Shown: piece by piece, positions 12,101 to 27,472 of the stretch
How the letters are laid out: the number at the start of each line of letters is the position of its first letter
Numbering within the stretch: the stretch's first letter is position 1
Source: Stercorarius parasiticus
Taxonomy: Eukaryota > Chordata > Aves > Charadriiformes > Stercorariidae
DNA length: 64,000 nt
Direction: 5' to 3'
Assembly (NCBI GenBank): GCA_013396915.1
Contig: VWZL01004631.1
Coordinates: forward strand, 269,738 to 333,737
The notes under the pieces: model-generated
The model's input: only the letters and a program-made list of their open reading frames with translations
Told to the model about the DNA's origin: nothing
Databases searched by the model: none
Position numbers and translations under genes: made by a program

Positions 12101-15038
12101 TACATAGACAAAAAGTCTAAGCACACAAGTATTTTTAACTCAGTGTACATGTTTGCATTGCTGCGCAGCATGCACACAAACACACGACACAAAAGGGTTA
12201 ATCTTCTTTCTACAAGAACTTCAAGACAGAGAAAGTTTCAGGGTCTGTTTTAAATGTACTACAGTACCCAGACCTTCTGACAAAGAAGAATTTCTGATTC
12301 CAGGCAGATCTCTCTTGGTTTATGAACAGGATTTTTGCATACTGATTGGGTGATTTTCTTAAAGCCCTGTTCAAACAGATACACTTGCTCAGTTCTGTCT
12401 GGCAATTTGGCTTTAAACAATCTGTCTACTTGACCCAAGCCTTAACATTTCCCAATAGAACTGAATGTGTTCATGGGCAAGCACAGCTAAATTAGAATTG
12501 AAATGAATTAACTCAGCTTAAACTAATTAAGATCTGTGATCTGCAGTACCACCCCCCTGTATGATTCCACATGTGAAGTAGGGTACATGTATCCAGACTG
12601 TAAGAATTCTGCTATACTACTAATCTGAGCATAACAATGAAGTTCGTCTATTACTAAAGCATATGAGAAGTTAATTTCCATGGCCTACACATGGGAAAGC
12701 AATTGCTTAAATTGCCTCACCTGGGAATTTAATACAATGTTATCATCAGACCAGCCACACTGTAAATAGATTTATAATGCTTTCCATGTGCTAGGCTAGG
12801 TTGCATATGAATTAAGTAATGATCTGGTATTACAATACAATCAGCTAGTTCCCACACCTGGCAGACAGGATATTTTGCTAAATTACTACCTATACAGATA
12901 CATCACAACATAAAAACAGAAAAGGCAATGGGAAGAGAAACAATCTACATGGTGTATGACCGATTTTTACATGGTAACCAAATAAGATGTAGATAGAAAG
13001 AGGTATCCAAAATAATCTGTTTCCAACATCTGCACAACAGAACGCATACTTATTCATTTCTATTCAATTTTGGCTTAATTTTCCGCATTCTATACTTTAA
13101 TTACTCATCCACATTCTGAAATGTTCCCATTAGTGAAGGCCAGAACTAGCCAATGCCCCCTCACTCCAACGCACTTTCAGCAATCAGCCAAATAATTGAT
13201 ATAAAGTATCGCACATTTTCATACCTGAACTAAAGAATAGCTTTCCTCCTCCTAAATGCTAAGCAGCCCCATGAACGGCCAAGCAAACCTTGGTGCATTT
13301 CAGACAAAAGGCCCAGCAAATCTTTTTGTCCTAACCTCTCCATTTTTCAGGCTCATTGTTTTAAGAACAGATTAAACAGATTTTTTTCAGTGAAATACGC
13401 GTAAACAAACAAAAAGGTTTATTTATCCACAAACATCTGTTTTCATAGAAAATTCATTAGCATTTCCTAGTATATATAAATGGTTTAAAAAAAATCTTCA
13501 GGCATCTGTTTCAGAGTTTGGCCCTGCTCTAGATGTAAATAAATACTCGAGATTAGCATAACCAGAAATAATTTGTAGGAATAAATTAAGTTTTTATTTT
13601 GCGTTCTTTTAGTGTAGTGAGTGTTGCCATTGCTCTTGCTAAAAGCAAAGTGAAAAAAGTGGCCTGATCCTTAAATGGACTGCTAAATACTGCAGAATGT
13701 AAGCTTTCATCTCTGCTTTTCAGAATAGATAAGTATTTTTTGCTAAGCAGAAATTGAAAAGATACAGTTTAACAAATTTAGAAGAAAAATAAGTGATCCT
13801 ACTTAACAATCTTGAAGCCTCTATTTAAAACAGAAACATAAAAACACTTCTTCAGGAAATAAAATAATTGGAATTGCTTAAGAAATTGTGTTCAAACTTC
13901 AGTTTTCAAAACTTCCATATTCCTCCGTCAGGTTGATCCAGGAACAACAGACCAGACACTTCAGACTGCAATTCAAAAGGGGTTTTCCTATTCCCAAGTA
14001 GCTTAGGTTTTATCGATTGTGTGCAAGAAGCAGGAAAACGATTACATAGTGCTAATATACAACCTGCAGCAATGCTGGACTTTCAAGCATTTCCTTACGA
14101 AAATAAGAAAACCAAAGCTGATACGTTGCTGTCCAAAAGGAAATAAAAACTATTCTACAAATCCTATGAAACTTCTGATTGAAAGAATGAATTCAACAGT
14201 ACGCGCTAGCTGGCAGAAGTCAATGTGTAATCCACTCCTGGTCTTGCCTGCCCTCCCTACACACACACAAAAAAGATGCAGACAACTTGGAAAGAGAAAT
14301 GCACACCTTGAAACCCGTGTTCTGCCACTCTGCCAAATGTCACTGGCTTCCTACAACCCAGAGAGAAATCAAACTTCGAGTGCTAATTAATGCTGAGATA
14401 CTATCACCCATTTAAGTAGAAGTCACAGGTCTATAAATCTTTTCAATAATGATCATCAAACACTCTTTTAGTTTCATCATGGGGGGAGGGCAGGGAAGAA
14501 GTTCAAGTAAACCTCCATGAGGATGCAACACATTGTATTATGTTGGTTGTGGAAAATGCAGCTTCTGCCCACAAAACAACTTCCATCTCAAAGTCATGGC
14601 CAGTGGACCACGTATGTCACCAACATGGCTGATGCTTAAACAACCTGTCAGACTGCACATGCTGTAGGTAGGGAACAAAACAGTTGCCCTGTGAGAGCAT
14701 TGCAACTCATCATTTCTGTGAATTTAAGGAGTAACAGGGGATGATTTCTACTGTGAAAAAGACACTTGTATTTAGAAAACCATCTTATATTTACTGAGCT
14801 CTGCCTTTTAAACTTCAAAACCTAGAAAAGGAAAGATTTTTCAAAATTCAAAGGTCTGCAACTAACTGGCATCTCCCCCATTCTATTTTTTAGAGGATGC
14901 TTCCAATTTAACAAGACCACGTCTACAAAGAGTAACAACATGAAATACAAGAACCATAAATCCAAACAGAAAACTTCAGATAAGTACTGCTTGGGCTGGG
15001 GTAGCACTCTTCAAACGTAACAATGAATAACTCCCTTT

Positions 15039-15061
15039 TATATATATATATTTTTTTTTTT
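15039..15061 (+). repeat. (TA)n then T-run
   Basis: A short TA dinucleotide array runs into T11-12. It is simple sequence only. Confidence 0.9.
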
Positions 15062-18000
15062 AAATTATAACTACTCATCTTTTTGCTTGTTTGAATTACC
15101 ATACCCTATTACCAAATCTTACTCCCTATGTATACACTACTTTGTTCTTTCATCAGAATTCAGTTTCTCCAAGTTCCTTTCAACTTTGGGCTGTACTGCA
15201 CAACAGCCTGTCTGTCTTTTCACTCTTGTGCCATAATCTCAAAAAAAATATGCCAGGCATCAGCTGATGCATGAAGGATGACTGAGTATTCCTACAAATT
15301 TAACTGTAACCTCTCTGTAGGCCAACATAGTGACGTCTGCCTTTTGCACTGCTGACTTGCAGCTATTCTGCTGTCTGCTGTTACCTACGTCTGCTAGTCT
15401 GTTCCTGTAATACGCTTTTCTGTACTCTAATGTCAGTATTTCATACAACTCTTCTATTGATTCCTTCAAATATACTATCATATTTCATTATAAAACCAAT
15501 CTTTACACAACTACTTAGCTGGCTAAGTTAACCAACTTGCCTATTCAGTCAATGGAAATTCCTCTAAATTGTTCATTCCTTCTCAGGTTCACCTCCCAGA
15601 AAAGCCTAGTGCTGCCTTGTAACCACCCTTTGTGCGCTCAAAGATCAGTCTGATAATCTAGCTTGCTAAATTAAAAGTTGGCTGCTGTTAGTGCCCTTTG
15701 CCTTGATACGTATAGCAAACATCGGAATCTATTTGCCTAATTTGTTGACAAAGGTTTTGCAACTTGCAGACCCTTATTCACCACAGTGATTTCAATCAGT
15801 AATGCTGGAAGAAAAGGCAAGAGCAAGGTTGGAGATGGATGAAAGACCTTTCTCCCCACAACTCAGATGACAGATTGAAAATAAAGATACCTCAGCTGTA
15901 AGAGCACACCTGACATAGGTTCAAAGTAATCCGTAACTTGACTATTTATTTGGGTGTAGGGGGTCCTAAGTGGGATAAATTCTGTTTTTTGTAGCATAAA
16001 TCCACACTTGGATTTGGAGGCAAAAGAGAAGGGTCTAGACTGGGTCATCAACAAGAAATTTAGATACAAAGAGCGGGAACAGCCAAAACTGAGCCCATAT
16101 TGTTGACAGATAAATTGGTCCTCAACTCACGTTCAGGCTGATCTCCAGAAATGTTTAAGGATGTCATTATGATCACTTAAGAGAATCCAGTCTCTACGTC
16201 AAATCCTAAAAGACTCTCACTCCTCAAACAGATTTTAAAAACTTACGTCAGGCATTGGAAGACAGTCACTGATGTCATATAGGTTGCTATTCTTCTCCAG
16301 AAGTCTCTGCTACATATGAATAACTTCAATTTAAACATCAGCAAAGCTAGGCTGCAAAAATAAGCCTATTTTGAGTCTGTTTTAACTCCAGCATATCTTT
16401 GCACTTATAACTGGCATATGTAAGGACAAGGAGCAACTACACATCAGGATCATGTACTTCAGACTGTCTTGTGGTCCAACAACTTCATGCTTTGTGGTAG
16501 GTCTCTAATTAACATAAATGTTTGCTAAATCTTGGAATTGGAAGATAAACTCTGGTGTCTTGGACCAACAGATGAACCGAGAATATGAAAATAGCAAGCC
16601 ATTTTCCTCCAAGGGGAGAAGTTTATACTGTAAGAGCCAACCTTTAAAAAGAGTGCTCCCAAAGACAGAGAAGCAGGGAGAAAAAAGCCTTAGGGAGGCA
16701 GCAAACTAATTAGCTCACACCATGGTAAAGCATGATAAACATCTCAGATAAACATTTCATGTTTTGGTTTATTAAAATGTCTTTGTTTCAGCCAGTATTT
16801 CCACCTGAAGCCTAGGTTCCCGCTGCTAACAGTAACAAGACATCTGCTGGTACTTTCCACCAGCTCCTTCCTTTTCCAGAAAGAAGCGTCCAAGTGTTAC
16901 TTCCTTCCTCCATTTGTTACTTCATTGTCTTTATCAGCCTGTACCTATGGGGATTGGCAACTGTAATGAAAATCTGTAATTAGGCTGAAGCAGTTGCCAC
17001 TCTTGAATACTACCATCATCTTTTCCAGCTCTCCCTGGATTTCTAAAGGTAGGTAAAAACTAGGAAAGCTGGTATTTTTTAGCCTTTTAGGCCTTCCAGT
17101 TAAAAGTACAATTTTGCTACAGAGTTCAGTTCTATTAATAAACTATACATTTTGTCCACGATGAACTCCAAGAGTGAAAAACAAAAGGAAACCATAAAGA
17201 CAGATCTCATTTCGGACACTTAGAATGAGGGCAAGGCAGATGAATGAGATGTTTCCAAGGCAGCTGAATTGTCCCACCTACATTTGTGCCACTCTGATAG
17301 GATCTATTTTAAACCAAAGAAACTTAAGCAGGCCTTTCTAAAAATACTTTTTAGTGCATAAAAAGCTATTTTTAGGCACTGTCCTTTTTTCACCAAGCAT
17401 ACACACTCTGACTCAGAGGCAGCCTTCCACCTGTATACTAATACATGGTTTTTAATTCCTGAAACTAATACACAGAAAAAGAAAATTTCAGTTGAGCCCT
17501 AAAAATATTAATCACAATAAATGTGAAAAACCCTGTTCAGTAAGAGTAGCAGAGAATAATTTCTGACTTCATCATTAAATGCAAAATAAAATAATGCTTG
17601 ATACAAAGAATGATTAAATAGAAAAACAGTGTAATTAAGGTGGTTTGCATACAAATTACCCACATAGTGCTCACTGTGTATTTCAATGCAAGTATTTTGG
17701 ACCATAAGCACATTAGCTCAAACCATTGATTAATAAAAGGACAATGATAAATACCTTATGTATAACACAGCCCAGTCAAAACTGATATTTGGATCTTACT
17801 GTCCATGCTTCCTGAATTTACTATTTTTGCCCTGATATGATTTAGCTGGTATTCCTTTCCTTCTATGTGTACTTACACATAGGCATATTGCTGTATTTGA
17901 AAAAGAGAAAAATTGTCTGAGTTTAGTAATTTTAGCAGTTAAGTGGTCACAACTGGGCTTTGAAGTTTGTAGCAGATTGAAGGAGGAGTAAATCTGTACC

Positions 18001-21000
18001 TTCACTGCTCCCCATCAGGCACTACTGGGACAGAACCAGTTGTTTCATGCTGTGTTAAATCAATAGCTAATATGATAAAATACCAGCCCGATGTTCAGAC
18101 ATGGCATTTTTAAATTTTATCACAAGTTGATAATTAGCAGTTCTGGCTTTACACTACCCGAGATAAAAGTCAAAAATAATCCACTACCTATAATTTACCT
18201 CACAACTAAAGTCCTCCTCCTTTTTATACTGTCTCTGCATTTGAGTTCCTTAGTGTCCCCCATTCAGTGAAAATATTTCTAAACAATATTCATTTCACAA
18301 AGGGCATAAAATGAATGAAATATTATTATTATAATGCACAAATCTGTATAAAAAATAGCCACCCCAACCCCTCCCCTACTTGGTTTATTGTTTCAGAACT
18401 TAAGTCTTAAGCCTTGCAACACAGGGTAACAGAAGAACAGTACAATCACACAGAATATTGTTATTTACAAAATATTTGACATTTAAAGTGTCTTTCTGAT
18501 AGACAGGCTTCAGCTAACTTGTTATTTTTCTCGTTACCTGTAGCATAGTCAGACATTCTGCCTCTAAGTGGACAAGCATACAACAAAAAGAATAGTGAGA
18601 AACACTGATACCGGCAGTAGCTCATTTCACAGTAAATATTGATGTCCAAACTCAAAAAATTCACTGAGTATTTCTGGTTTGTCCCTGTTCCTATGTTGTC
18701 ACCAACAATGCTTACACATTTCTATTGATCTTGTTTATAGCTGCCTAGATTTTCACTGTCAAGACAATGTAGTGTGAACCTTAAGGAAAACCTCACTTTA
18801 CGTAAGACTGCATAAAGACTGCCATATCAGTCAGAGCTTCAATTAGTCCAGAACTTGTACTGCCTCCTATAGTGGCCATTAATGGATAACAAGGGGAAAT
18901 CTTAAAGAACAGAGCAGGGCTGGAATGATTCTCATTTCAGTAGACGTTGCCAGTTTCTGATGATCAGCAGTTCAGGGAGTTTAAGGTACATCTAAGATCT
19001 TCATAGTTAATAAACCTTGATGGTTACTGCTTACATAATACTTCTTTTATTTAAATAGCAACTGAACAAGCATTCATGCCCAAGAAGAAAGGTACTCAGA
19101 TCTCAATATTAGGGCAAAGATTAAATGCAAAAGTTATCCCACTTTTCATTTGAACAAAATTGAAGTGAAGCTCCACAGAAAGACGGTAACAATTAAAATA
19201 ACAAAAGCGATTAGTTTATATCACAGAATACTGTAAACATCTCTTCCATGGGGCCCATATTGGCAATATGAATTTAATTCAGAGGTTCTCGTCTTTACAG
19301 GGTGAACTCCACAGTAAGAGAAAGATCATCTAATGAATCATGTTCCAGTTTCTGCTCATACAGGTCATTTGCTCTCCCAATCTCTTAATAAACTATGGCA
19401 AATATTCAAATTACTCAGATTAGAAAAATAGGACTACACTCTATAGTCATATTATATCTCCACTCGGCTCCTTTGAAGTGCAAGAAAGGCCCAGTACCAT
19501 TTGACCAAACATCTGTCCCTCCACCCCACCAGCTGTTCTTGTATGGCACAGTTTAGAAACTTCTGGTATAACAAAGCTGTTAGCATCAAATAAAGATGAT
19601 TTAATACAAAGGAAAACAAAGTTTGATAGCATATGGCAAACATAATATTTCCAACTCCAATTCAGGAATCTGACGTGCAAAACCAACACAGAAAGAATGT
19701 AAGGATCAGAAGGAAAACAAATCCAAGTGTGTAACACATATCTGGATTTTTGATTCCTAAGCATTCAGGGACAGACCCAAATTCATGTAATAATCTCAGG
19801 TTAAAATTTCAACCTAAAAATGGACTCACTCAAAGATAGAGAGTGACAGCAACCATTCTACTAAACTCAGGTGACATACCCACCGTTCCTTTCCTTTCCC
19901 TAAGTCTTACACCTTACGCAGTTTGTACCTTCTTCCCGCAATTTATCACATGCTTTCTCCAGTGTGACCCAATCTACCTCTTTCGATCACAAAGTTGTGA
20001 TGAAACATCATAAACATCATATTTTGTTCCCTTTTCCACCACTCATTTTGCTATTTCCTCCCTCTGCTCAGATATTTGGGTCTTCTCCTAACCTCCCTCT
20101 CTCAGGTCCCATACAGGATCATCTGCCTTACAACAGAGTGGTCATCATGAAGAGCACATGCTGCTGTTTGTCCACTGTTGTCCCCTGTTACTACAGGCAG
20201 CTTTACGGTTCTATAGGAGAACGGCAACCATTATAACAGGATCACAACAGTTTCAAAGACTTCTAAAGTAGTGGCCCCAAGGAAAAAGTTTAGGTGATTG
20301 TCAGGTGACAGTTTATACTTTTTTTCCCTTAAACTGAGATGCATATGCATAATAATGCACGATCTAAAACATTACAAGAACTGTTGACTCTGACTACAAA
20401 CAGACATTTATTGGCAGCAGGATGATGAAAATCAATATATTCTGTTTTAAAAGTTTATTGATCATCAGTTTGCAGGTTAGAAATATTTTGTTACAACCTT
20501 TCTGCAAAAGAGACAGAGAAAGTTCAATAAAAATTAAGAAAGAACTCAACAGGTAAGATGTATTTCAGTTTGAAAGATAAAGAAAAAAAGCAAAATACAG
20601 TTCCAGCTCATCTTGAACAAACTGTATGATGAACCACCTATGCTTTTATTTATTTACCTAGATTTTGCAAGGTATAAAAAATGCATGATCACAGAATTTG
20701 AATTAACAGATCAACAGACCCACAGACATGAGAAAAACAAGCAAGAATTAAGGTCTTTCAGTAGATACTTACAAGTAAATGGATAAGGAATTAACTAGTA
20801 CCTTTGAGTTTTAAAAAATCCACATATAAAATGACAGTTATTTCATACTCAGCGATATCCCGAGAACTTCCAAGTATCAAAGTATATATAAGTTGCCCAT
20901 AAAGATGCCCTTGGAATAAGACATTTCAACTAGCAAGAAGTCTTCAAGACTAAATTTATTGCTTGGATGGCTGTCAACCTGGGAAAAACTTGTCCTGCAG

Positions 21001-24000
21001 TAAACCAGAAGAGTGATACTTGAGCATTAACTCCAAAATGTAAGAGATGCCAGAGTTAATAAGCAAAAATGGTTGCATACAGCTGACTTGGGGAATATTT
21101 TTATTTAGGGATGAAAAGTAATTATTGTACCTTAAAACTATTTTATCAAAAAGTGTTTGTGAGGCAACTAGGATTCCTAGATTGGATTTCACATTATTGA
21201 TCTAACCACCTCACCAAAAAGAGGATATTTCAGTATCTTATTTTATGCTGGAAGAAACATTGCAGGGGTTCATTAGAAACCAGTACATGTTTTCCTAAAC
21301 GGTATTTCCATAGATGGCCACTAAGCCACATACGTGTGTCTGTATCACCCTGGAAAACACAGTCAAGACTTAGTGGCTGGATTTCTTCTTCCACTGTATT
21401 ATGGATCAACTTTCAGATCTATAATAATCTGAATTAGGTTATAAACAGACAAAAACCCCTAAGAGCAGAAACTGCCAGAGAGCCACAAACCAGATCCACT
21501 GAATAATTTATTTAGGCTCTATCTACTAAAACAGGAAAAGCACCCTAAGAATCTTCTATTTGCTCAAATTTCATATAGGAACATCCCTGGTCTCAGCTTT
21601 CTGTTGTTCTCAGGGGTTAAATAGTCCCCATTGTTATTAAGAAGAAACTACTGGTCCACTATCTCCAAGAGAATGGTATGCATACATATTTCTCCTTTGT
21701 CCATTCGATTTACAGACCTGAGGAATATGGATTACCTCTGTTATCTGCACAAACAAGCTCTACTAAAATCTTGGCATTCAGTCAACTTTTATCCTGGGGA
21801 CCCCAAATCGTACTGTTAGGCAACACAGAGCACCTATCTCGACTGAATTGTCACACAAATAGATTTTTGTCAGATGTTCAATTTGTATTGGGGAGCATGC
21901 CAACAAAAACAAAAGTCAGCAATTTAAAACAACAAACCAGCCCCTGTGCTGACAGGAACAAATTACTATATTCCAAATGAATAAGAATTACTGTAGATCA
22001 CAGATCCTCAGTATGAACATTATACAAAGGGTGAAAAAGTATTCCTCAAATTAATTCTTTCTAGTAACTCCTTGCTCTGAAACAAAGAGAAGAGGCTGAG
22101 TACAAATAAAATACAACACGAAATAATACAAATAAGTTTATAAAAGCACATGAAGAGGTACAATCAAAGAAGAATAAATTGTTTAACAACTGGTAGTGCT
22201 AAGACAGGAGATGAGCAAAGACCCATTAGAGTTCAAAACCAAAGTTTTGCAATTGGTCGCATGGTGCAGCAGTGTGTTGTACTTCTGACAACTCCAAGAT
22301 CTGGTTTCTAGGCAATGACCTTACAGAGGCTGAGTGCACTGCCGAGGTGATGCATGCATCTTTTGGGGCAAAGATAGAAGTAGCTGCAAAAACACAATAC
22401 ATTTTGTTAGCCCACCCTAGGAGCAAAACTGATTTCTGTTCTTCCACAAACCACACAGAAGGTCTAGCACAATCTTTTCAAAGAAATCTTCTGATCACTC
22501 TGTAATTATTCCTTTTCGAGTGACCCCATTCCATAACACACCATTCATGAAAAGACCTTGAAAACACTTTCCCTCTGAAACTTGGTAGTACGCTACACAG
22601 ACCTTAGCATTTGAACTAGGAGTTATTTTTCTTTTATGGACTATAGCACTTAAAAAAGAAACTTTCATCTACAAGCTAAATGGAATTAAATTTGTCTAAA
22701 TAATTATTTTCTGTGTTTTTTTTTTTTCCTGCAGTTTTCAATATTCTTTTGGGTTTATATCAGGGATTTTTTTAAACTCAGTTAAAAAAACCCCTCAGCT
22801 TGTTCACTTATATTCCATGTCTTCCCCTGACAAATAAAAGAAGCTGCAATCTTATCTTCGTGACTCTATAATTTCTTACCTTAGAAATTACTATGATGCC
22901 AAAAAAGCAACATGAAATTATAATGTAAACTTGAGCACTAGTAGAGATAAAATGATATAAAAAGCCACTATCCTGATGAAAAAAAAACAACGCACCAATA
23001 ACTACACTGACGGAAAAAGTGTACAAAATCAGGTAAAAGGTAGAGAAATATCTATCAACTTGAAAGTCATCTCCTGGCAAAATATATAGAAAAAGCCTTT
23101 CTAATACACTCTTAGTAAACAGGTAATACTAGAGAAGTAAAAAATATATGTTTGCTTGCATTTAAGTTAATTTGTGTTGGGCTATTCCATTATCTATGTT
23201 AACATGCAGAGTGTTTTCAAAGCTATAGGTTCAGGACCTATTACAAACCATCCTCTCCCCTCATTTTAAGACTTTCCAGTGAAATTTTAAACAGAAAATA
23301 ATTCTATCACTGATATATCCAAAATCAGAAATACACTGGACATTAAAAAGACAAATGGTTCAAGAAAATGTCGTTTGCAAAAATAATCTTGAACTCTATG
23401 TCTGATATCTCCATTGCTTCATTAGCAGTAAGGGAAGCAATGAAATGTCTGATTTCTATGTTCTATTTCTATTATTTTGTTAAGAAAAAAGAAACCACAC
23501 AGCCCCTAAGCTATTTCCACATGTCCAAGGAGTTAAAATCCTCAGGAGTGATAAGAATATATAATCTGACCTCTGCATGTTTGCCAACAGGAAGAATTTT
23601 TCCAAACAATTTATTGTATGTTAACATGTAAGTCTTCTTTGTGTACTGCGTTAGTTACGTTAGCTTCTTACCCCATATTTAATCCAAATGATCACAAAAT
23701 CTGCATCGGTTTGATTCAGTTTGCTGAATGCAGTTAAGAATTTCTTCAAAAAAGTTATTTGCTGCCTCTTCCCCTAAGTACTCCTCCACCAATGTTGGCA
23801 ACTCACTCATCTTCCTTCAGCATCTTTCAGTGGTTATCTCTCAGTCTCAGATTCCAAAAATTATAACGAATGACACGCCACATTACCTGGTTGACTCTCA
23901 AAGGGTAGTGCTCTGGTAAGGGTGGTCCTTCTACAGAAGCATGTGGTATCATATTCTACTAGCTTAAAAGACAGAAATCCTTATCAATACAGTGTGCCCT

Positions 24001-24299
24001 TTTTAAAGATAAATGAGTTCTCTTCTCACAATGCACCTTGGTTGTAGGTCTGAGATTCAAGAGTTTTTTTCTCCACTTCCGCTATATTCAGACTGGAATC
24101 CAACATCTACCTTTTTCTATGCCTCTTCCTCAGGTTTTTGTTTTCTTTTCAATGATCTGAAGCACCTTTTAATGAAATTTTACAAACTTATCGAGACCTT
24201 CAAACAAATTTCAGTTGTCCCATTACCACATCTTATTCAAAACATTTCTAAGTCTAGAGACTTATCACATGAAACAGATCTTCACCATACCAAAATATG

Positions 24300-24413
24300 T
24301 AGTGCTTAGCGATATGGTCTAGTGATGTATTTTGTCAGTGTTAGGTTGACAGTTGGACTACGTGATCTGAAAGGTCCCTTCCAACCTAGGCAATTCTATG
24401 ATTCTATGATTAT
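24300..24413 (+). mobile_element. CR1 LINE, short 3'-end fragment
   Basis: The segment carries the avian CR1 3' end on the plus strand: TTTGTCAGTGTTAGGTTGAC, then GTTGGACTACGTGATCTGAA, AAGGTCCCTTCCAACCTAGG, and it finishes with two ATTCTATG units. Only the last ~110 bp are present, so it is a strongly 5'-truncated insertion, typical of target-primed reverse transcription. It is opposite in orientation to VTI1A. The tandem ATTCTATG end is characteristic of bird CR1 and is the main evidence for an avian source. Confidence 0.92.
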
Positions 24414-25311
24414 CACTGTTTTTTTTAAAGCACATTAACATACGGATGATCTTACAGGAACATGGAAAAGGGAATCATGTATAAAGTTATGCCATTAATT
24501 CTTTCTACGAGCTATTCAACCTCAGGACAGCATCTTCAATCCTCGCAAAATAACCTAAGAGTCTCCTTTTTTCATTTTGAGTTATACAGAATGAGATGTT
24601 GTGCTGTAAGGTAACTCGCACTCCAACTTCTACGTCCAGGTTTATGAATGCTGACACTACATTACATGTCATTTTTCTGGCACAGGGCGCGAAAGAAGAC
24701 CTGGACTATGCATTTGCTGCCTGGAATTGTTTCCGTTTGAGGAATCAGAACAAAAGAGCAATCAGTGGAACACTAAGGGCCCACAGCTCAACCTCTATCT
24801 TAATTAAATAATTTGCATATAAATGGTATAAATATAAGGCATTAGTCAAGTAATTAATAGTAACAGAAATGGTGACAACCTAGCTTTCTAGAAAATACAG
24901 AGCAGCCGTGCCACTTTCAAATTTACTTTTTAAAATATATAGAGATGATAAACAGGTTTCATTGAGCCTTGAGCAGTTACAGATACTCAGCTTCTTAGCT
25001 TTGTCCCTAATATTGTACAATCAAGAAGTTTTTTGTTGAATGCCTACCATGATTAATACTAAAATCTTGATGGTCCTACTCCATATCTTACAGGAATAAG
25101 TGTAAGTGTAAGATGGTCTCCTCCACTGTTCCCACTCTTTCCCTTTGCTCTCCAAATCCTATCTACATTTTGAGAAATTAGCACAATTGCCAGCAGACAG
25201 ATGCGATGCCAGCTCTTGTCCCTGCTTGTATTAGAGAGCCAACTCTTCCTATGACCACACCAGAGAACAAGTCTAGAAAGGGAACTATGTATTTAAAGAG
25301 CAAAACGAAAG

Positions 25312-25328
25312 ACATACATACATACATA
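25312..25328 (+). repeat. (ACAT)4 microsatellite
   Basis: There are four tandem ACAT units, continuing into degenerate AT-rich sequence. Confidence 0.9.
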
Positions 25329-27472
25329 ATATACGCAATATACCTGCACAGATGTATACTTATGTCATTCTAGTCCTGCTTAGTAAAGGGAAGATGAAAA
25401 AAAAGCAAAACTAATGACATTTTGAATGATGATTTCATTATTTCCTGTGGTATTAAATATGACATTTGGCAGTGCAAATTTTTTTCACAGTGTACAAGAT
25501 TGGTTTACAATTGTGATGGTGATTATTTGCTATTCAGTCAATACCTGCCTGATTTGCAATCAAGACATGAATTTAAAAAAATCTAATATGTCTTTACAGT
25601 AAAAGCTGTGGAAGCACATATAAACTGCATTGACAGAAGTTATACAATGTACAGAAGCACATAGCTACCTGCTTCCTGTGGTCATTGTCTTCTTCTCATA
25701 TACTGGGAAAAATACCACTCTGTCAAGATCTGAAGTATTTATACCTTCTTTGTGGGACTATGACCCTTTTATGTGGAATTCAGAAGCTGAAGCAGAAAAA
25801 AACAAAATCTACCTGCATCTTTCAACTTGCATTTTGGAAAATTGGCATGGGAGAAAATCCTTTGGTGAACAAGTGTATGAGGGAGATGGGAAAAGATTGA
25901 TCAAATGACTATTTTTTTAAACAGAAAATGTAAGAAAGCAACTTCCCTGACATAATAGAACTTAACAAAACAAACCTCTTCAAATCTCAATGGCTAAAGT
26001 TCTTTCTAATAAGACTTGAATTGGGGAAAATATCAAACTTTTCTCACTGCACAGTGACAGCATTCCTATCATATTTTCCCATTGAATAAGCAGGGAATAT
26101 ATGAACACCAGCTATGTGGCTGCATCAATAAGGTCTTTGACACAACAATTAATAGAAGAACACAGTTGAAAGTCTAAAGATCAAGTACTTATATTTTAAA
26201 GGTTTTATATTTAATTATCAGGAGCATAACATAGGAAAATAAAATACTGGCTTATTTTAAAAAAAGTAAAACAATGGCATTGCATAAACCTACTACCAGC
26301 GAAGTGGGTATATTCTTCACTAACAAAGCCAACACAAAGGTCAGATACTTAAGTTCTTTGTGCAGAGAGGACATCTTTCTGACTTTAAAGCATCTGCCGC
26401 AGTATGGCCACCAAGCCTGAGGGAGTTATTTGAGCTCTACTGAATTACAAGTAACACAGTAATATTAGACAACACTGTTTCTCATTAATACAAGAGCTAA
26501 GGGGGAAATACTAGGCTTACTGTGCAGTTACATGGTTACATTAAAAAAATTACCAGTCTGAGTGAACTGAATTGTAACACTCAATAGTCTACTAAATACT
26601 ACTTCAGACAAAAAAAAACCAAAAAGTTGCACTTCTAACAGAGCACTTCCAAAAACCTTAGATTTAAGTGAAGAACAGTAATGATTACTATCAGAATGGG
26701 TATTATAAATTCTCAATTTGTACATAATATTTAATGACAAACATGAGACTTTTTATAAGGTGTAAGAAGTGTATATCTATTTTTTTACTTGGGGTTTTCT
26801 TCTCAAACTTCTGCGAATCAGTTAAAAAAATAATCTAAAGAAAGTTTTTCAACACAACCTTTTCATTTGCAGATAGTTTGCTAGTTGGTTGTTGTATATA
26901 TTTTAAGTGCTATGTATTAAAAACAAAGGTCATATGGTAACAGTCTGATCCCCAGCTGGATGAGTTATGTATAACCAATACCCATAAAAGTACAGCATAA
27001 TATTTGCATTATCTTTAAGTAGGTATATAAATCCAAAGTGTACAAACTTTAAAATATTTCCATTTACAGAGCTTTTCTCAAGAATGTTCCTATAAAGTGA
27101 ATGAGACAGAGATGTGGAAACAGATGAAATGTGTTTATATTCCCAAATAAGTATTGCAGTGTTTTCCCCATTTAAGTTATACCATTTCAAGAACTAGGTA
27201 TCACTCCAGAACAAAGGAAGTCTTATTCATTTTCTGCACAAGCTGAAGCTAAATATATTCATCTATCAACCCAAACAAACCAACATATGCCTGCTACGAT
27301 CCCAAGTTTTTAGTTTGGAATAATGCCCAATACTTATCCAAGCAAAAAGTTCTCTGTTGCCAGAGCCAGAAAGTCCAGATACTTGCACAGTTTATACCTG
27401 ACCTGGGTACAACCCTGTAAAAGTGACTCTTCTATGCCACAAATGGTCAGGAAAAAGTACAATTTACAGAGC

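Noticed and set aside
14019..14390. 123-codon plus-strand frame
   Set aside because: No domain, no splice context and no codon-use signal that I can see.
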